From NCBI GenBank assembly GCA_963932145.1, contig OZ010587.1, positions 111,653,834 to 111,717,833 on the forward strand: a DNA stretch of 64,000 nucleotides, read 5' to 3'. This DNA is from Acanthosepion lycidas (Eukaryota > Mollusca > Cephalopoda > Sepiida > Sepiidae). Below the pieces are notes generated by a model. The model was not told the DNA's origin, searched no databases, and saw only the letters and a program-made list of their open reading frames with translations. This document shows positions 45,736-58,443 of this stretch, piece after piece. A program made the position numbers and the translations under genes. Position 1 is the first letter of the stretch. The number at the start of each line of letters is the position of its first letter.

Positions 45736-46600
45736 ATCACAATAATGCCGTAAGGTAGCAACACCCCTAACTATAGAAATATGAATAAACCAAATCACGG
45801 ATTTATAGATAGAACGAACAGTAACAACTATTTATTACACAGAACACTGGCGCTATCGAAAAGAAAAGAGAAGACTCTCTGTTTCTGGGAACGGTAAGCA
45901 TCTCTCAAAACTCACACGTGTAAGCTTATCGAGGGCGTATTTGGTTTTAGTATGCGAAGCTCGTACTTACAGATAAATCCAATTATCAATCGGCTGAGCA
46001 TTAGTTCTCGTATCAAATTCCCTCTCCGTTAGTAATGAGTGGAATTTTACGTCGCCGATGCGTTGAACAGATGTGTCGTCCCTACTCTGTTGATGTGGTC
46101 GCCTATCGTCTATACCTCTAACGATATTTACCCGTTACCTCTCTACAAGGCGAGATGTTTACGTGGGGTTTTCCGAGTTCGTAGGTCCGTGCAAATATTC
46201 CCCGTAGAACCCGTATACACGAGGGTCGGGTAGCTGTCTAAATCCCCAGACGACTGTTCACTTCGGCATAGACTCGTCTGGGTTCCTCTGCCCTCAGAGG
46301 CAGAGGTCGACAAGCCGTGTTCCTATGCCCAGAGGTTTGGCAACAGAGAAAAAAAAACAAAAACAAACTATACCGCTGTTTAAATTCTGATTCTCCTCTG
46401 TTTAAAATTGGTAGAGATAGGCTTAACTTGAACACAAATTTACATTCTCAAGCTTTCGTTTGATTGGCTAAACGGCGAATATTTAATTCTGACGTGCTGG
46501 TTTTGCTATTTTACTGAAACTACACCCACGGCGTCTAACGTTAATTAATGTTTTAATCCAGGTTACATCCGTCCGTGCACAGGTAAATATCGTTTAGGTA
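45736..46600. repeat. LTR-like block containing a diverged hairpin module
   Basis: Homologous to about 60650-61520. It includes TATTTATTACACAGAACACTGGCG and CACACGTGTAAGC-type stretches that look like LTR sequence but lack convincing ends. Bases 46136-46345 are a diverged copy of the hairpin-rich module of 34835-35310, keeping AGAACCCGTAT, the CCAGACGA...TCGTCTGG stem and the gradient of GC content. Confidence 0.55.
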
Positions 46601-46601
46601 T

Positions 46602-46860
46602 TTAGAGGTGCTTCTCTTGAATATGTGCTGATGATATTTGAAAACGTTTTGTCGTGTTCCCTGATGGCATCCACGCTGGCCACCGAGAAGCGTAGTCGGG
46701 TGCAGAATTACGTTTTTCAGGGGGTTGTTTAGTGATGAACTTAAAGAGACATGGGTTCTTTATGTTCTCGAGGGTCCGATCTAAGAAAATATTTATTACT
46801 GGTTGATGGTCAACAGTCACTAGCAAATCTTGCCCCCCCCCCTATAAAACATCGGACCTG
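46602..46860 (-). pseudogene. Gypsy-type RNase H fragment
   Basis: The - strand frame reads LVTVDHQPVINIFLDRTLENI, the same RNase H region as at 29356-29565, followed by frame decay. It is homologous to 56280-56500. Confidence 0.75.
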
Positions 46861-47322
46861 ATTCTAGTTCACGGACAAGAGTCAGACCTTCTATTGGTGC
46901 AAATTAGGATCCTTCATTTATATTTTATTAGTTACATATATTCACCAGATCCTGTTCACTGAGTTGTGTAAAATAACCAAACGGCAATGGTAGTAGTAAT
47001 TTTGAATTAGTTAATTAAGTAGCAACGAAATTCAAATCCCAAACTACAGTTGGCCACTACACTGTTTATATAACACCGGATGAGTTAACATATATCTTCT
47101 TGTATCTTCCCCTGGAAGTCCCTCTTTATCTAATGAGACTACACCATTTTTCTTTAAAATAAACAATAAAAATGCAAAACAAAAATATCATATTCACTTC
47201 TTTTATATCTAGGCAGTAAAGTTGAACTCAAAATGGTTTCTAATTTGTTGTTTTTCTTAATTGCAAAACTCATTAAAAATCATTAAGAATTTTGCCATAT
47301 GAACTTAATAGTTTGCTCTATA

Positions 47323-47614
47323 AAAGGGGTCGGCAACCAGCTGTACATGTGGCACACCAAGCAATTTCCAATAGCACGCAGCCTCAAATGACATCATAAT
47401 GTCCGAACCAATAACTACTACAACGAAAAGAAGATATTTAGCTGTTTTAATTTTAATATATACTAAAGTATATATACTATATATTACTATATAAAATATA
47501 TTGTAGAACAGGTATATTGACTATGACTTGTATAAAAATACATACACTGTTGGTACACTGAATGATTTTAAAAGCCTAAGTCGGCACATAATTAGCAAAA
47601 GGTTGTCGACTCTT
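47323..47614. mobile_element. hAT-type MITE
   Basis: 292 bp bounded by the 8-bp direct repeat GCTCTATA (47315-47322 and 47615-47622). The termini are imperfect inverted repeats: GGGTCGGCAACC on the left, and AGAGTCGACAACC as reverse complement on the right. 8-bp target duplications and a GGTCGGCAACC-like end are typical of hAT transposons. No transposase is present. Confidence 0.8.
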
Positions 47615-48934
47615 GCTCTATAACAAGCGCCATATTTAATAAAAATGTAATTTTATAAATATGCTTTCTATCCATCCTATTTAAAGCAAATTTATTCTGA
47701 ATAATAATTTTATGATATTCTGATATATGTTCTTCAGTGCACAATGGGATTTCGTGTTTGTCTTTTTTGTGCCGGGGCGGCGGTTGACCAGGAGGCCTCT
47801 GGTGAAATCCGTGACTGAGTGCCTACTGCCTTGAGTGACGCTGAGCGGGTCCTTTTAAACAGTCGGGGTGGATATCTGCATTTTTGTTTTTGTCATGCTA
47901 TGCTTTAGTAGCAATTTTTGTGATTGTCTCCGACGTTTAGATTTTATTTTATATTTTGGGGGTATTTGTTTTAGGAGCCGGATGTGATGCACGGTGCCTC
48001 AGCGCAGAGTCAAACTTTTTCATTTTGCGTTCATAGCATTCACATTCGACCGACAGGTTTTGATGTGGAGTGAATCAGAAATAAATATAAATTGAAGCAG
48101 ATTATAACAATTGTTCTTAATCAATTCACCCCACTCAAGGCGATAATACCGCTAAGACACAAAGAAGCTACCGAAAGTGAAAGAGAATGAAAAGACTTAA
48201 AGAGAAAGATCCGGAAATGCAGTCATAAACAGAAAACTAGGGATAAACCTATACTCCTGAACAAGAACGCGATAGGCGAAACTATCTATTTCTATTAAGC
48301 TTGTATTACTCTGCAATCCACAGTTAAAAGCACCTGAAAGAAGATGCAATTCTAAACGTCCAAGACCTTATTGGCAAAAGAAATTTTTCTGATATATGTT
48401 CCTGAGTATCTCTTTTAGAACTTCGTTTAATGTCTTCGAAGTTAGTGTTGGGCACTGGTGCAATACGTTTCAGATAGAGTAACACAACATGATAATATAT
48501 ATTTAAACGTTTCTTTCATAAGAGATTCTAACAATGATCTTTTTCTAGGTGATATGCGTGATACACACGTCACTTTTCGATTTGTAATTGATTTTGCGGA
48601 TTAATTCTCGTAGTAAGTTACCGTTTCTCTTTTTTCGGTAGACTGGTTGCCAACTATGTCTATAGGAGCCATTATGACCTGCTATTTAACCCATAGTTGG
48701 AGGTAGAAGAGATGGATTTCTCAAGAGTATTTCTGCAGAAGTGAATGTAACAAATTTGACTCGAATTCAAACTCGTCTCTCTGATTTCCAATTCAGAGTC
48801 GTTATGCTATACCGAACATCAAAGCTTTTTTCACGTAATATTCCCATACGTCGCCCATCTTGGAACTGACGAAGCTGAACATTTTCTCAAGTACACCCTA
48901 CAAAAAATAAAAATAAAAAAAATGGAAAATTTCT

Positions 48935-49006
48935 TTCCCAAGCGGGGAATCGAACCCCGGCCGCCGCGGTGAGAGCGCGGAATCCTAACCACTAGACCAC
49001 TTGGGA
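48935..49006 (-). tRNA. tRNA-Glu(CTC), intact
   Basis: 72 nt: acceptor TCCCAAG with CTTGGGA, discriminator A, anticodon stem-loop CCGCG-CTCTCAC-CGCGG (CUC, reads GAG), T-arm CGGGG-TTCGATT-CCCCG, consensus B box. A T-rich terminator follows within about 10 nt on the - strand. It lies in a segment present in duplication copy A but missing from copy B. Confidence 0.96.
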
Positions 49007-49439
49007 TTAGGCAACGTGATTTTGTTTAATACAATACATGAATAAATAAATTCGAGCTGTTGGAAATAATTTCCCACAGCCACTTAGAATTAAGTAAGCA
49101 GTGAAAATCGATAGTAAGGTGGGTGTAACGATTACCGTTTTTTCGCTTATAAAAAATCCATTCCGGGTTCAATTCTCATTAGCGCCAGTCAATTTCGGCT
49201 TTAGAAAACTATTCGCTTATTTTCATTTTCAAAAATAAATCCTTTTAAATTTACCTTCTTTATTTCTTAGTTCGATTTTCATTTTGTTTTGATCGTAATA
49301 ATTTTTTCAGAAGCAAATTTCACTCAACAAATTCTCATTTTCAGTTTTCTTTTTAAGGTCCCAGGTGATTATCCACCCTTACTTCTCTTGTTTGCTTAGC
49401 TTTTGGATGGCATCTTTTGGTAAACCGATGCGTTTTCGG

Positions 49440-49560
49440 ATTTCAATGTCGCACTTTCCTTCTTCTGTTAAAACAATTTCCAGATATTTAAATTTTTATA
49501 CTTGATTGATTTTGATATCGCCAATTTGTAATTTGCATATTGGGCCGTTGTTCCCTTTTG
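49440..49560 (-). pseudogene. LINE reverse-transcriptase scrap
   Basis: DNA match to 57870-57990, where the frame reads KINQVQKFKYL and TEEGKCDIEIQR, a segment of LINE RT past the catalytic motif. Too short and broken to be active. Confidence 0.65.
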
Positions 49561-49816
49561 GACACGAGCCCGAATAAATCTGTGTATGAGAAAGGATCCG
49601 ATTGAAATAAATTGTCGGTCATTAAGATGATGAAGGCGGAGTAGAATCTTAAAACGTGAGACCACAGATCGTGGCTCCTTCTGCTCTTGGTGTTAAATAC
49701 GAGACATATATAGAAAAGATTCGAGAAACGCTGACACTTGCAGAAAAGCCGACTGTAGTTCTTTTAATTGACATACTTAATAATAAGTAGGTTTTATACG
49801 GAAATGCCTAATGCCT

Positions 49817-49888
49817 GCGTCGGTGGTGTAACGGTTAGCATGGTTGCCTTCCAAGCAGTCGATCCGGGTTCGACTCCCGGCCGACGCA
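49817..49888 (+). tRNA. tRNA-Gly(TCC), intact, dispersed
   Basis: Identical in sequence to the intact array copies but without any array-unit flank. A run of about 14 T follows 4 bp after the gene, so unlike the array copies it has a strong Pol III terminator. Its duplicate is at 58444, in shared flanks. Confidence 0.97.
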
Positions 49889-50264
49889 TGTCTTTTTTTT
49901 TTTTTTCCCCATTTTTGCAAAAATGTTGCTTCAGTGAAGTTTAATGCTGATAAATATTTTTACATTTATTTCCTTCTTTTCTACTTTGAATTTTCTTTTC
50001 ATTCTTTTCACAAATCTCAGTGAATTATCAAAAGCAATATTAACACTCCGAGTCCGCCATTTTTATATTTAGATTTGAATATGTTTTTTTCAATTTCAAA
50101 ATGTAGGATTGCTTTTTGTGCTCCTGTATCTCTGATTGATGATAGGGTCAACGTCAATTTCCTGGTTACTGAAGAATGATGATATCCCGGGCAATATTTG
50201 TCTCGGAAGACAGCATTGTGGGCCAGCAAGCCGTTTTTTACTTATTATTTTATTTGACATGTTT

Positions 50265-50490
50265 CATCTAAACGATCATGGCCCTCCATAATTTCCTATC
50301 CTCCCTATCTCTTAATAGTTTTTTTTTTATTTCTCTTAAGCCCTGTTCCTCAATCCATTTACTCCAGTTACCTAATTGAGTTATGCGTTATTTTCCTCTG
50401 TCCCTCTTGACTTCAATCTGTCATGTGAGTATCAGATTTTCCAAGCCGTGTTTCCTTTCTTTGTACCCTAAAAATTTCAATTCCTTCCAC
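50265..50490 (-). pseudogene. LINE ORF2 C-terminal fragment
   Basis: The - strand frame reads ELKFLGYKERKHGLENLILT, then after a stop QIEVKRDRGK, then SKWIEEQGLREIKKKL and LWRAMIV: the post-RT tail typical of many animal LINEs. Two internal stops. It is duplicated at 58867-59092. Confidence 0.8.
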
Positions 50491-50591
50491 CTAAGAATTC
50501 CTCGTTGCTCTCATGTTTGGTCCATGGTATCCTCAGCATCCTTTTGTATAACCACATGTTTGTTGCTTCAAGTCTTTTTTTCATCTTTCAA

Positions 50592-50960
<369 letters not shown>

Positions 50961-51916
50961 CAAATAGAATTGAATATTAAGAAAATGAAGTGGAAAAAAG
51001 AGAAGGAACAGCAAATAAATAGAATAAACTGTTCCAGTGAGTTTTAAAAAAGGAAAATGTAAACTCACAAACCTCCCAATAGAGAAAGACAATTTATTCG
51101 ACAGATTTTGGTTAATGGAGTTTCTGCCTGTGTTTTTCCGCCTTCAGGAAATGTGTTGGTCGTTTATAAATATACATGTCAGTGTGACGCTGACTATACA
51201 GTGTGAACTAATCAGCGCCTTGAAACGCGTGTTACCCAACATGTACCTGGCAATATCAGACAAGGGAAGGAATTCCTGTAATTCACGTCTTAAGCAGACG
51301 GCACAAGTTTTCACGATTGGTCAGCACATCTTGAATAATCCAAAGTGTGAATATAAATACAGTGAATCGTGATTTTCCATTTTGGTCAAAGCACGTTCGG
51401 CTAAGCATCTGCACATCTTAGAAGCAGTATAATTTAAATTGCATCGACCGTCTTTCTGCCGACAAAAGGAGAAATTCGTTCGTTTTTCATTTCTTCTGGG
51501 TGATTTGTGAATTTAGATTTTCCTTTTTTAAAACTCACTGAATCCGGGGACAGTGGAACCACCTCTTAATGGCTGTTTTTCGCATGTCCACCCTGACCCT
51601 GGTTGTTAGCACCTGTTAGATTTCCAGCTATAGCCAAATAGTGCCTTCCCACCGAAAAAAAACTATTAAAGTGTAAAAATACATTTTTATAATAAAATTC
51701 TTAACAATACATATTTTTGGTAAAATGATTAATAATGCATTTTATCTGCATTTGAAGGCCTACAATTGTTGGAATTTTTGGGTATTCTGGTGTACTATTG
51801 AGCCAACCAAAATGAGCTGACTCATTTTATAGTTCACCAATAGAAGGGTTAACCAATCAGAAAGCTCAAAATATTCAATGCGACGTGTATAAAGGCTGCC
51901 ATGTTTTTCCCGAATA
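50961..51916. other. Spacer, no gene seen
   Basis: An open frame at 51037-51372 has no features I recognise. Bases 51780-51916 (GACGTGTATAAAGG) look somewhat like an LTR promoter region but have no matching partner that I can see. Confidence 0.4.
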
Positions 51917-51917
51917 T

Positions 51918-52131
51918 TCACTGCCAGTCTTTGATAACCCGGACGAGGCTCCGCCGAAGGGCAGAGTCTCGTTCGGGGATGTTGACTGCCCCTGAACCCG
52001 TTTATACGCGTTCGAATAGGGAATATTTTTGGCCGAGCCTACGGGCTCGGAGATCCCACATTAATCCCGGCCTTGCGCCACATGTAACCCTCGTGGGGGG
52101 GGTAGCTAAATATCACTGCCAGCCTTTGATA
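51918..52131 (-). mobile_element. Hairpin-rich module with target-site duplication
   Basis: Module copy of about 176 bp (51937-52112) in reverse orientation to that at 34835, with stems GAGCCYRYGGGCTCG-like and GAACCCGTTTATACGCGTTC. It is flanked by the 19-bp direct repeat TCACTGCCAGYCTTTGATA (51918-51936 and 52113-52131), one mismatch, indicating insertion as a discrete unit. Confidence 0.8.
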
Positions 52132-52600
52132 TCGAAGACTGAAGAATTACGGAACAGTTGGTGGGGGTATTGGCGATATAGTCAGATTCAGTAGACTGTC
52201 TGAGTCGTGAGTGTTAATCTTTGACGTCGTTTCATTGAACAGATTACGTACTGCGCTGTATTCTATATTCATAGACTAGGGTGAACATGGTCAACAACAA
52301 TTGCGTTCAAAACATATTGAGTTGAATCCATAATGTCCTGTTCAAAATATTTAGATTTCAGTATTATTGCAAAAAAATTGCAACACATATGTTCATTTCA
52401 ATTTCAGTAAGTGCATCTAGGGTTACGTCTGTGAATGTTTAGTTAAATTTAATGATGCACATAAAATCATTTATAGAAAAACTTGGCACTTCTTAAATGG
52501 ACCAGTTCACTTACAGTGTCAAATCGACTCCTTAATTAGAGTCGTTGATCTTGGCTGGTTTCAAACGTTTATTTACTTGGGGTGACGAAAAGAATTATAT
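52132..52600. other. Spacer, no gene seen
   Basis: Possible remains of LTR sequence near 52160-52280. No ORF or repeat I can name. Confidence 0.35.
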
Positions 52601-52610
52601 ATTAAATAAC

Positions 52611-52620
52611 TACCACACAC

Positions 52621-52659
<39 letters not shown>

Positions 52660-52660
52660 T
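52611..52660. repeat. (CA)n and (TA)n microsatellite
   Basis: An ACACAC run passes into an ATATAT run. Confidence 0.95.
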
Positions 52661-52694
52661 GTAAGCAAATATATGGATATAGATCCGACAGTAT

Positions 52695-53015
52695 GAAGAA
52701 ACATATACGGAAAAAACAAACAAAAATCCTAATATGCAATTATGCTGTTTTAACGTCGGACGTTTCGGTCTAATAAATAAATTCTTTTCATTTTTCAATT
52801 TTCATTCGAAATACTCAAATAATCTGTTTGGATAAGTCTTTGTTTTATGTCCATCGTCTTTGTCATGTTGAATTGATAATGTTAATTATATTTTATGAAT
52901 ATGTCCTTAAGATGGTTTATTAGACCGAAACGTCCGACGTTGACATTATATTAACATTAAAACAGCATAATTGCATATAAGGATTTTTATTTGTTTTTTC
53001 CGTATATTTTTCTTC
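52695..53015. repeat. Foldback repeat, arms of 83 and 100 bp
   Basis: Bases 52695-52777 match the reverse complement of 52916-53015 nearly perfectly, apart from a 17-nt insertion in the right arm after GTCCGACGTT. Both arms contain GACCGAAACGTCCGACGTT. The spacer is 138 bp. The flanks are AT microsatellite. Confidence 0.92.
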
Positions 53016-53043
<28 letters not shown>

Positions 53044-53046
<3 letters not shown>

Positions 53047-53239
53047 AAAGTGAACATTGAAGTCATCACTTAGAGGCGACAGGCTGTTTCATGCTAGATG
53101 CAATCATCAGGCCACGAGTGTTGTTTGTTTTCCTCGGTTATTTATATACGGCTCCTGTATACATAAATATCCGAGGAAACATATATATCCGTTTGTTAAT
53201 TATTCGCCTCTAAGTGTTGACTTCAATGTTCACTTTTAT
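53044..53239. repeat. Foldback repeat with nested inner hairpin
   Basis: The 36-bp arms at 53044-53079 and 53204-53239 are inverted with one mismatch. Inside, CCTCGGTTATTTATATAC (from 53132) pairs imperfectly with GTATACATAAATATCCGAGG (to about 53175). Confidence 0.92.
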
Positions 53240-53320
53240 ATTTACACACGCTCTGATATTGAGCACATTATCCCATAAATATAGCACACTTTAAGAGTAT
53301 ATTTCTTCATATATGTTTAT

Positions 53321-53402
<82 letters not shown>
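53321..53402. repeat. (AC)n and (AT)n microsatellite
   Basis: About seven AC repeats are followed by about 33 AT repeats. Confidence 0.95.
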
Positions 53403-54437
53403 CTTTTCGAAGATGCTTTATGCAAAAAAAAATTAAAATGTAAAATTTTCTTCAATTAATTTCTCTGTAAAGAGTCAAAACTCTTAGATCACATGATCGT
53501 TTCATAATAATGTCAAGTTTGGGCTTTCATAGATGAAAATAAGGAACAAATGAAGTTAAGAAATCAGAAATAAAAAATTATTTTAAAAATAGAAAAGCAT
53601 AACTACATTTATTAATATTTTCAATTTTGTATTGGGAAATTTCGTTTCCAATTTTGTTTCATTTTATTTTTCTCTCTGGCAACAACCTCTGAGTAACAGA
53701 AAAAAAATAAAACGAAATATGTAGCACTGAAGTCATTTTTATGAGTTCTGTATTTAAACTGAATTTATTTTCGACTAATGGCAGAATTTGATATGGACAA
53801 ACAATTTCGATTTGAAATTTGATTATCTTCCGTTAACAAACAAGTCTACTTTTTTAAATGGTATAGGTTGAATCACGTCATTTGAGCGGCTGCTTTCTTT
53901 GTGGAAAAAAGGATAGAGGATAGTGTTTTTGTTCAATGTATTGGCAGAGTAATTAAAGGTAGGTAGTCATTTTCTGTAAGTGGACACAATTTTTTATGTG
54001 TAGATATTTTTCGCTTACATTTCAACATATAAATTTTTTGTACAAGAATTGACAAAAGAGAAAAACAGCGAAGAAATTTTATCACAGGAGCAATAAATAA
54101 AAATAATCCAGGAAAAATAATTAAAAAAAATTGGAAAAGAAAATAATTCTTTGTTTTAAAAGATTGTTATGTTTATATCCGATTAGGGAGTTATTTATTA
54201 AAAAAAAAGTTTATGTATCTCAAAATTTGAATATTATATTTTTAAAGCATTTGCTTTATTTTGCTCAGCCATAGTCATAGTGTGGGGAACTTTCCTTGTG
54301 TCCGCCCCCGCACACCCATCCTCTACGTCCGCGTTTGTGATTTATACATACAGATAAATAATCAAGTATTTGTGAAGACAATAAGGAAACAAAAAACAAC
54401 TGATAATATAGCCTAAAAATAAGTTGAAAGATACAAA
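53403..54437. other. AT-rich spacer, no gene seen
   Basis: No recognisable element before the tRNA-Lys. Confidence 0.45.
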
Positions 54438-54510
54438 GCCCGGCTAGCTCAGTCGGTAGAGCACGAGACTCTTAATCTCGGGGTCGTGGGTTCGAGCCCC
54501 ACGTTGGGCG
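54438..54510 (+). tRNA. tRNA-Lys(CTT), intact, dispersed
   Basis: Identical to array variant I over all 73 nt, but with unrelated flanks. A T8 run lies about 7 bp downstream. It shows that variant I is the ancestral or master sequence. Confidence 0.97.
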
Positions 54511-54910
54511 AAGCCAGTTTTTTTCCTTTTTTTTTTAATTTTCTGTTAATTTTTTTCTCTCTTTCTATCATGCTATCTTCTCTTTCTTCTAATTTCTTCT
54601 CATTTGAAATTTTTACATTTTGTTGGGACTCAAGAAACATGGAACATTTTACGTTTTTCTCCAGAACTTGACGTTATGAATTTACGTTATTTTAAGCAGA
54701 ATAAACAAGAAGCACAGATTAACTACTTAACATATGAAATAAATGACCCCAAGACAATTTTGATCTCACGTCATATTCTTAAAGCATGTTTCTTTTCAAA
54801 AATATACGGTGCTAATTAAGTATATGATCTCTACCTTCCGAGTCTGATTTACCAGAACAACGCATCACTCAAAGTATTTGATCTACATTCGCTACATTAA
54901 AAATAAAATA
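54511..54910. other. Spacer with no recognised gene
   Basis: T-rich, with short open frames only. Confidence 0.4.
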
Positions 54911-54919
54911 TACTTACAG

Positions 54920-55135
54920 TGTATTTACATGGTTCGGACTGTTGCCCTCATCTTTATTACCATATTCACGACGTTTCGGCCGTTGTACCCTCCGGCTTTC
55001 TTCAGGAACTGTTTTATTTCTGAGATGAACTTAATTATTTACATTATTTACATTGTTTGCATTGTTGTCCTCATCTTCATTGCAATATTCACGACGTTTC
55101 GGCCGCTGTACGCTCCAAACTTGCTCGGGTGATAT
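54920..55135 (-). mobile_element. Two SINE 3'-tail fragments in tandem
   Basis: On the - strand, both 55030-55135 and 54920-55015 contain the SINE tail with CGGCCGAAACGTCGTGAATAT. The tRNA-like heads are absent. It could be a 5'-truncated dimer. Confidence 0.7.
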
Positions 55136-55719
55136 ACATCGGAATATTGAACCGAAGTCTTTAATTTAGTCTCAGGAGGTCACTGACATCATAGCGGCAG
55201 AAATAGCCTCGTGTTCCCAAGAATAAAACCAATACAGAGTAATAACACTAAATGCATGTTAAATTGCAAATTAAAAACAAAACTTATTTGTTTTAGTCGG
55301 CTGGTGTTTGTGCATTTTAGTTAGATGTGTTTTAAGGTTGCATGTAATAAAAGGGAGAAGTCACTTCGTATTATGACAAGCAATGAACGGAAGAGAGGAG
55401 TTGGGCATCTTGACCTTTTAATGGTCGTTAGCGAAGAGAATGAATTCAGCGACTTTTGGTGAGAAGTCAGTTTTCAGGCAGGAAATGATTCTGTTGCATT
55501 CTGGGAGAGTTTTTTTTTATTAATATTCTCCCAGTTCCCTTTCCCCGACGTGTGTAAGGACCATCTTGATTCTGAATCTAAACAGAATCACCTATTTTGA
55601 ATTCTCCGAAGTGGGCGACAATTTTCATTGTAAAAGTATTCGTTCCGCATGTGCCTTTTAATCATTGCTGTCTTTCTCTCAGTTCATGAAATTCTATTCA
55701 CTGTTTACGTATCAGGCAT

Positions 55720-56520
55720 TTGTCCCTAAGGACAGGGAGGTGGTCTTTGATAACACGACCGTATAACATAATAGCAGGAGACATACTAAGACCCTGAACC
55801 TGAGTGTTGCATTGGATCAGCAAAACACGGACTGTACAGTCATGACATCGCCGACCACAGCTGTCCGTGCTTTATGCGAGTAGACGCTTAGCCGTTTTGA
55901 CGGCCATTTCTGCCTTGTCATTGCTTTGTGGATAATAAGCCGACGAAGTAAGTTCCCGTATTCCGCAATTCTTAGGATACGAATCGTATTCTTGAGAATC
56001 AAAAAATGGTTCCCGGTCAGAAAAAAGTTATTCAGGGGCACCATATTTTCAGAACCAACTTCTCAGGGTGTCACATACTGCCCTGGCCTTCCCAGATGAC
56101 ATTAGGGCCACTTCCAATCAACCAGTGTATCAATCTGTCTATATAACATAAAATGTCACTCACGGACGTTGGCATCCAAACCAGGCCAAAATCGACGTTG
56201 TCTTGCATTTGCTAACATGCCATTTACATCAACCGCACGTATTTGTAGAGGTATAAGGATTTTATTGGCAACGTTTTGTCAAAGCCCCTGATGGGATCCA
56301 AGCTGGGTGTCGGGAGGCGCAGTCAGCTGCAGAATTAAGTTTTTCAGGGGGGTGTTTAATGCTGAATTTGTACATTAGTGTGCGTTCCTTGAACTTAGAA
56401 AGATGTGCGTTGTCTATGCAGTCGTGGGCCCATCTAAAAAAAAATATTTATGACTGGTTGATGGTCAAAAGTCACTAGCAAATCCGGACATCCCAATATA
56501 AATATCTGACATGATTCTAG
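55720..56520 (-). pseudogene. Gypsy-type integrase and RNase H fragments
   Basis: RNase H lies at 56280-56500 (matches 46602-46860) and integrase remnants at 55740-56000, in the correct order for the - strand. The region also matches 28740-29050 of the old nested element. All frames are broken. Confidence 0.7.
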
Positions 56521-56890
56521 CTCACGGACATGAGCCAGAGCTGCACCTTCTATTGGTGCAAATTAGGATCCTTCATTTATATTTTATTAGTTACATATAT
56601 TCACCAGATCCTGTTCACAGAGTTGTGTAAAATAACCAAACTCAATGGTAGTAGTAATTTTGAATTAATTAAGTACCAACGAAATAAAAATCCAAAACTA
56701 CAGTTGGCCCTTATATAACACTGGAAGAGTTAACATATATCTTCTTGTATCTTCCCCTGGAAGTCTCTCTTTATCTAATGAGATTTACATTTCTACTCTA
56801 CAAAACTGTTCTTTAAAATAAACAATAAAAATGTAAAAGGAAAATATCATATTCACTTCTTTAATATATAAACTTAAATGTTTACGGTAT

Positions 56891-57072
56891 AAAAGGGGGG
56901 TCAGCAACCTGCTGTACGCGTGCCATCTGTGGCACGCCATACAATTTCCAATGGCACGCAGCTGCAAATGACATCACAACCTCCAAACCAATAACTACTA
57001 CAACGCAAACAAGATATTTAGCTGTTTCAATTTTAATATATACTAAAGTATATATACTATATATTACTATAT
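56891..57072. mobile_element. hAT-type MITE, right end deleted
   Basis: Left terminus GGGGGTCAGCAACC matches the MITE at 47323. The right half is missing because copy B jumps from the TATATATTACTATATA region directly to sequence equivalent to 48004. Confidence 0.7.
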
Positions 57073-57829
57073 AGTCAGAGTCAGACTTTTCATTTTGCTT
57101 TCATAACATTCACATCCAGCCGATAGGTTTTGATGTGGAGTGAATAAAAATAAATATAAACTAATTACTAATGTAGATTAAAACAATTGTTTTTAATCAA
57201 TTCACCCCATTCAAGGCGATATGCCCGTTAAGACACAAGAAGCTACCGGAAGTGATAGAGAATGAAAAGACTTAAAGAGAAAGATCCGGAAATGCAGTCA
57301 TAAACAGAAAACTAGGGATAAACCTATACTCCTGAACAAGAGCGCGATAAGAGAAACTATCTATTTCTATTAAGCTTGTATTACTCTGCAATCCACAGCA
57401 CCTACAGAAGTTGCAATAGATTTTTCTAATCGTCCAAGACCTTATTGGCAAAAGAAATTCTTTCTATGGTCTTGAGTATCTCTTTTAGAACTTCGTTCAA
57501 TGTCTTCGAAGTTAGTGCTGGGCTCTAGTGAAATACGTTTCAGACAGTGTATCACAACATCATAATATATATTTAAACGTTTCTTTCATAAGAGATTCTA
57601 ACAATGATCTTTTTCTAAGTATTATTTAGATTACATGCGTGATACAAACGTCACTTTTCGATTTGTAATTGATTTTGCGGATTAATTCTCGTAGTAAGTT
57701 ACCGTTTCTCTTTTTGTCAGTAGACTGGTTGCCAACCATGGCTACAGAATCCATTCTGTCCTGCTATTTAATCCATAGTTGGGGGTAGAAGCGATGGATT
57801 TCTTTTTAAATTTCCCTTCTTTATTTCTT

Positions 57830-58000
57830 AGTTCGATTTTCATTTTGTTTCTTTCATTTCTTTGGATTTCAATGTCGCACTTTCCTTCTTCTGTTAAAAC
57901 AATTTCCAGATATTTAAATTTTTGTACTTGATTGATTTTGGTATCGCCAATTTGTAATTTGCATGTTGGGCCGTTGTTCCCTTTTGCTAACAACCATCCA
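57830..58000 (-). pseudogene. LINE reverse-transcriptase scrap
   Basis: The - strand frame contains LQIGDTKINQVQKFKYL and VLTEEGKCDIEIQR, a LINE RT segment, then runs into lysine-rich frame decay. The C-terminal LINE piece at 58867-59092 lies on the wrong side for one collinear element, so at least two fragments are involved. Confidence 0.75.
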
Positions 58001-58443
58001 TTCTCTCTTCTTGCGATTGATGGACGAATGAATTTGAAAGAACACAAATTATCTCCCCTAAAATGGCCAGCGGAATGAGAACAAAATGAATGTTCAAAAT
58101 TCCTGGAAACTTACAAACTTTGCAATCATCTAAAGAAGGCCTGAGGTTAGAACTGTTTCGATGTTGTAATGGGAACAGCCAAGATAAGGACACGAGTCCG
58201 AATAAATCTGTGTATGAGAAAGGATCCGATTGAAATAAATTGTCGGTCATTAAGATGATGAAGGCGGAGTAGAATCTTAAAACGTGAGACCACAGATCGT
58301 GGCTCCTTCTGCTCTTGGTGTTAAATACGAGACATATATAGAAAAGATTCGAGAAACACTGACACTTGCAGAAAAGCCGACTGTAGTTCTTTTAACTGAC
58401 ATACTTGTAATAACTAGGTTTTATATGCCGACGTCTAATGTCT

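Larger units (their letters stand above)
46620..50583. repeat. Segmental duplication, copy A
   Basis: Collinear with about 56280-59192: gypsy RNase H scrap, MITE, LINE pieces, tRNA-Gly and LINE C-terminus occur in the same order. Copy A has extra material at about 47510-47995 and 48725-49240 (the latter contains a tRNA-Glu). Copy B has an extra ~200 bp at 57987-58188. Confidence 0.88.

Noticed and set aside
46620..46650. Hammerhead ribozyme (CTGATGA followed by GAAA)
   Set aside because: Only a few bases separate the two core motifs and no flanking stems pair.
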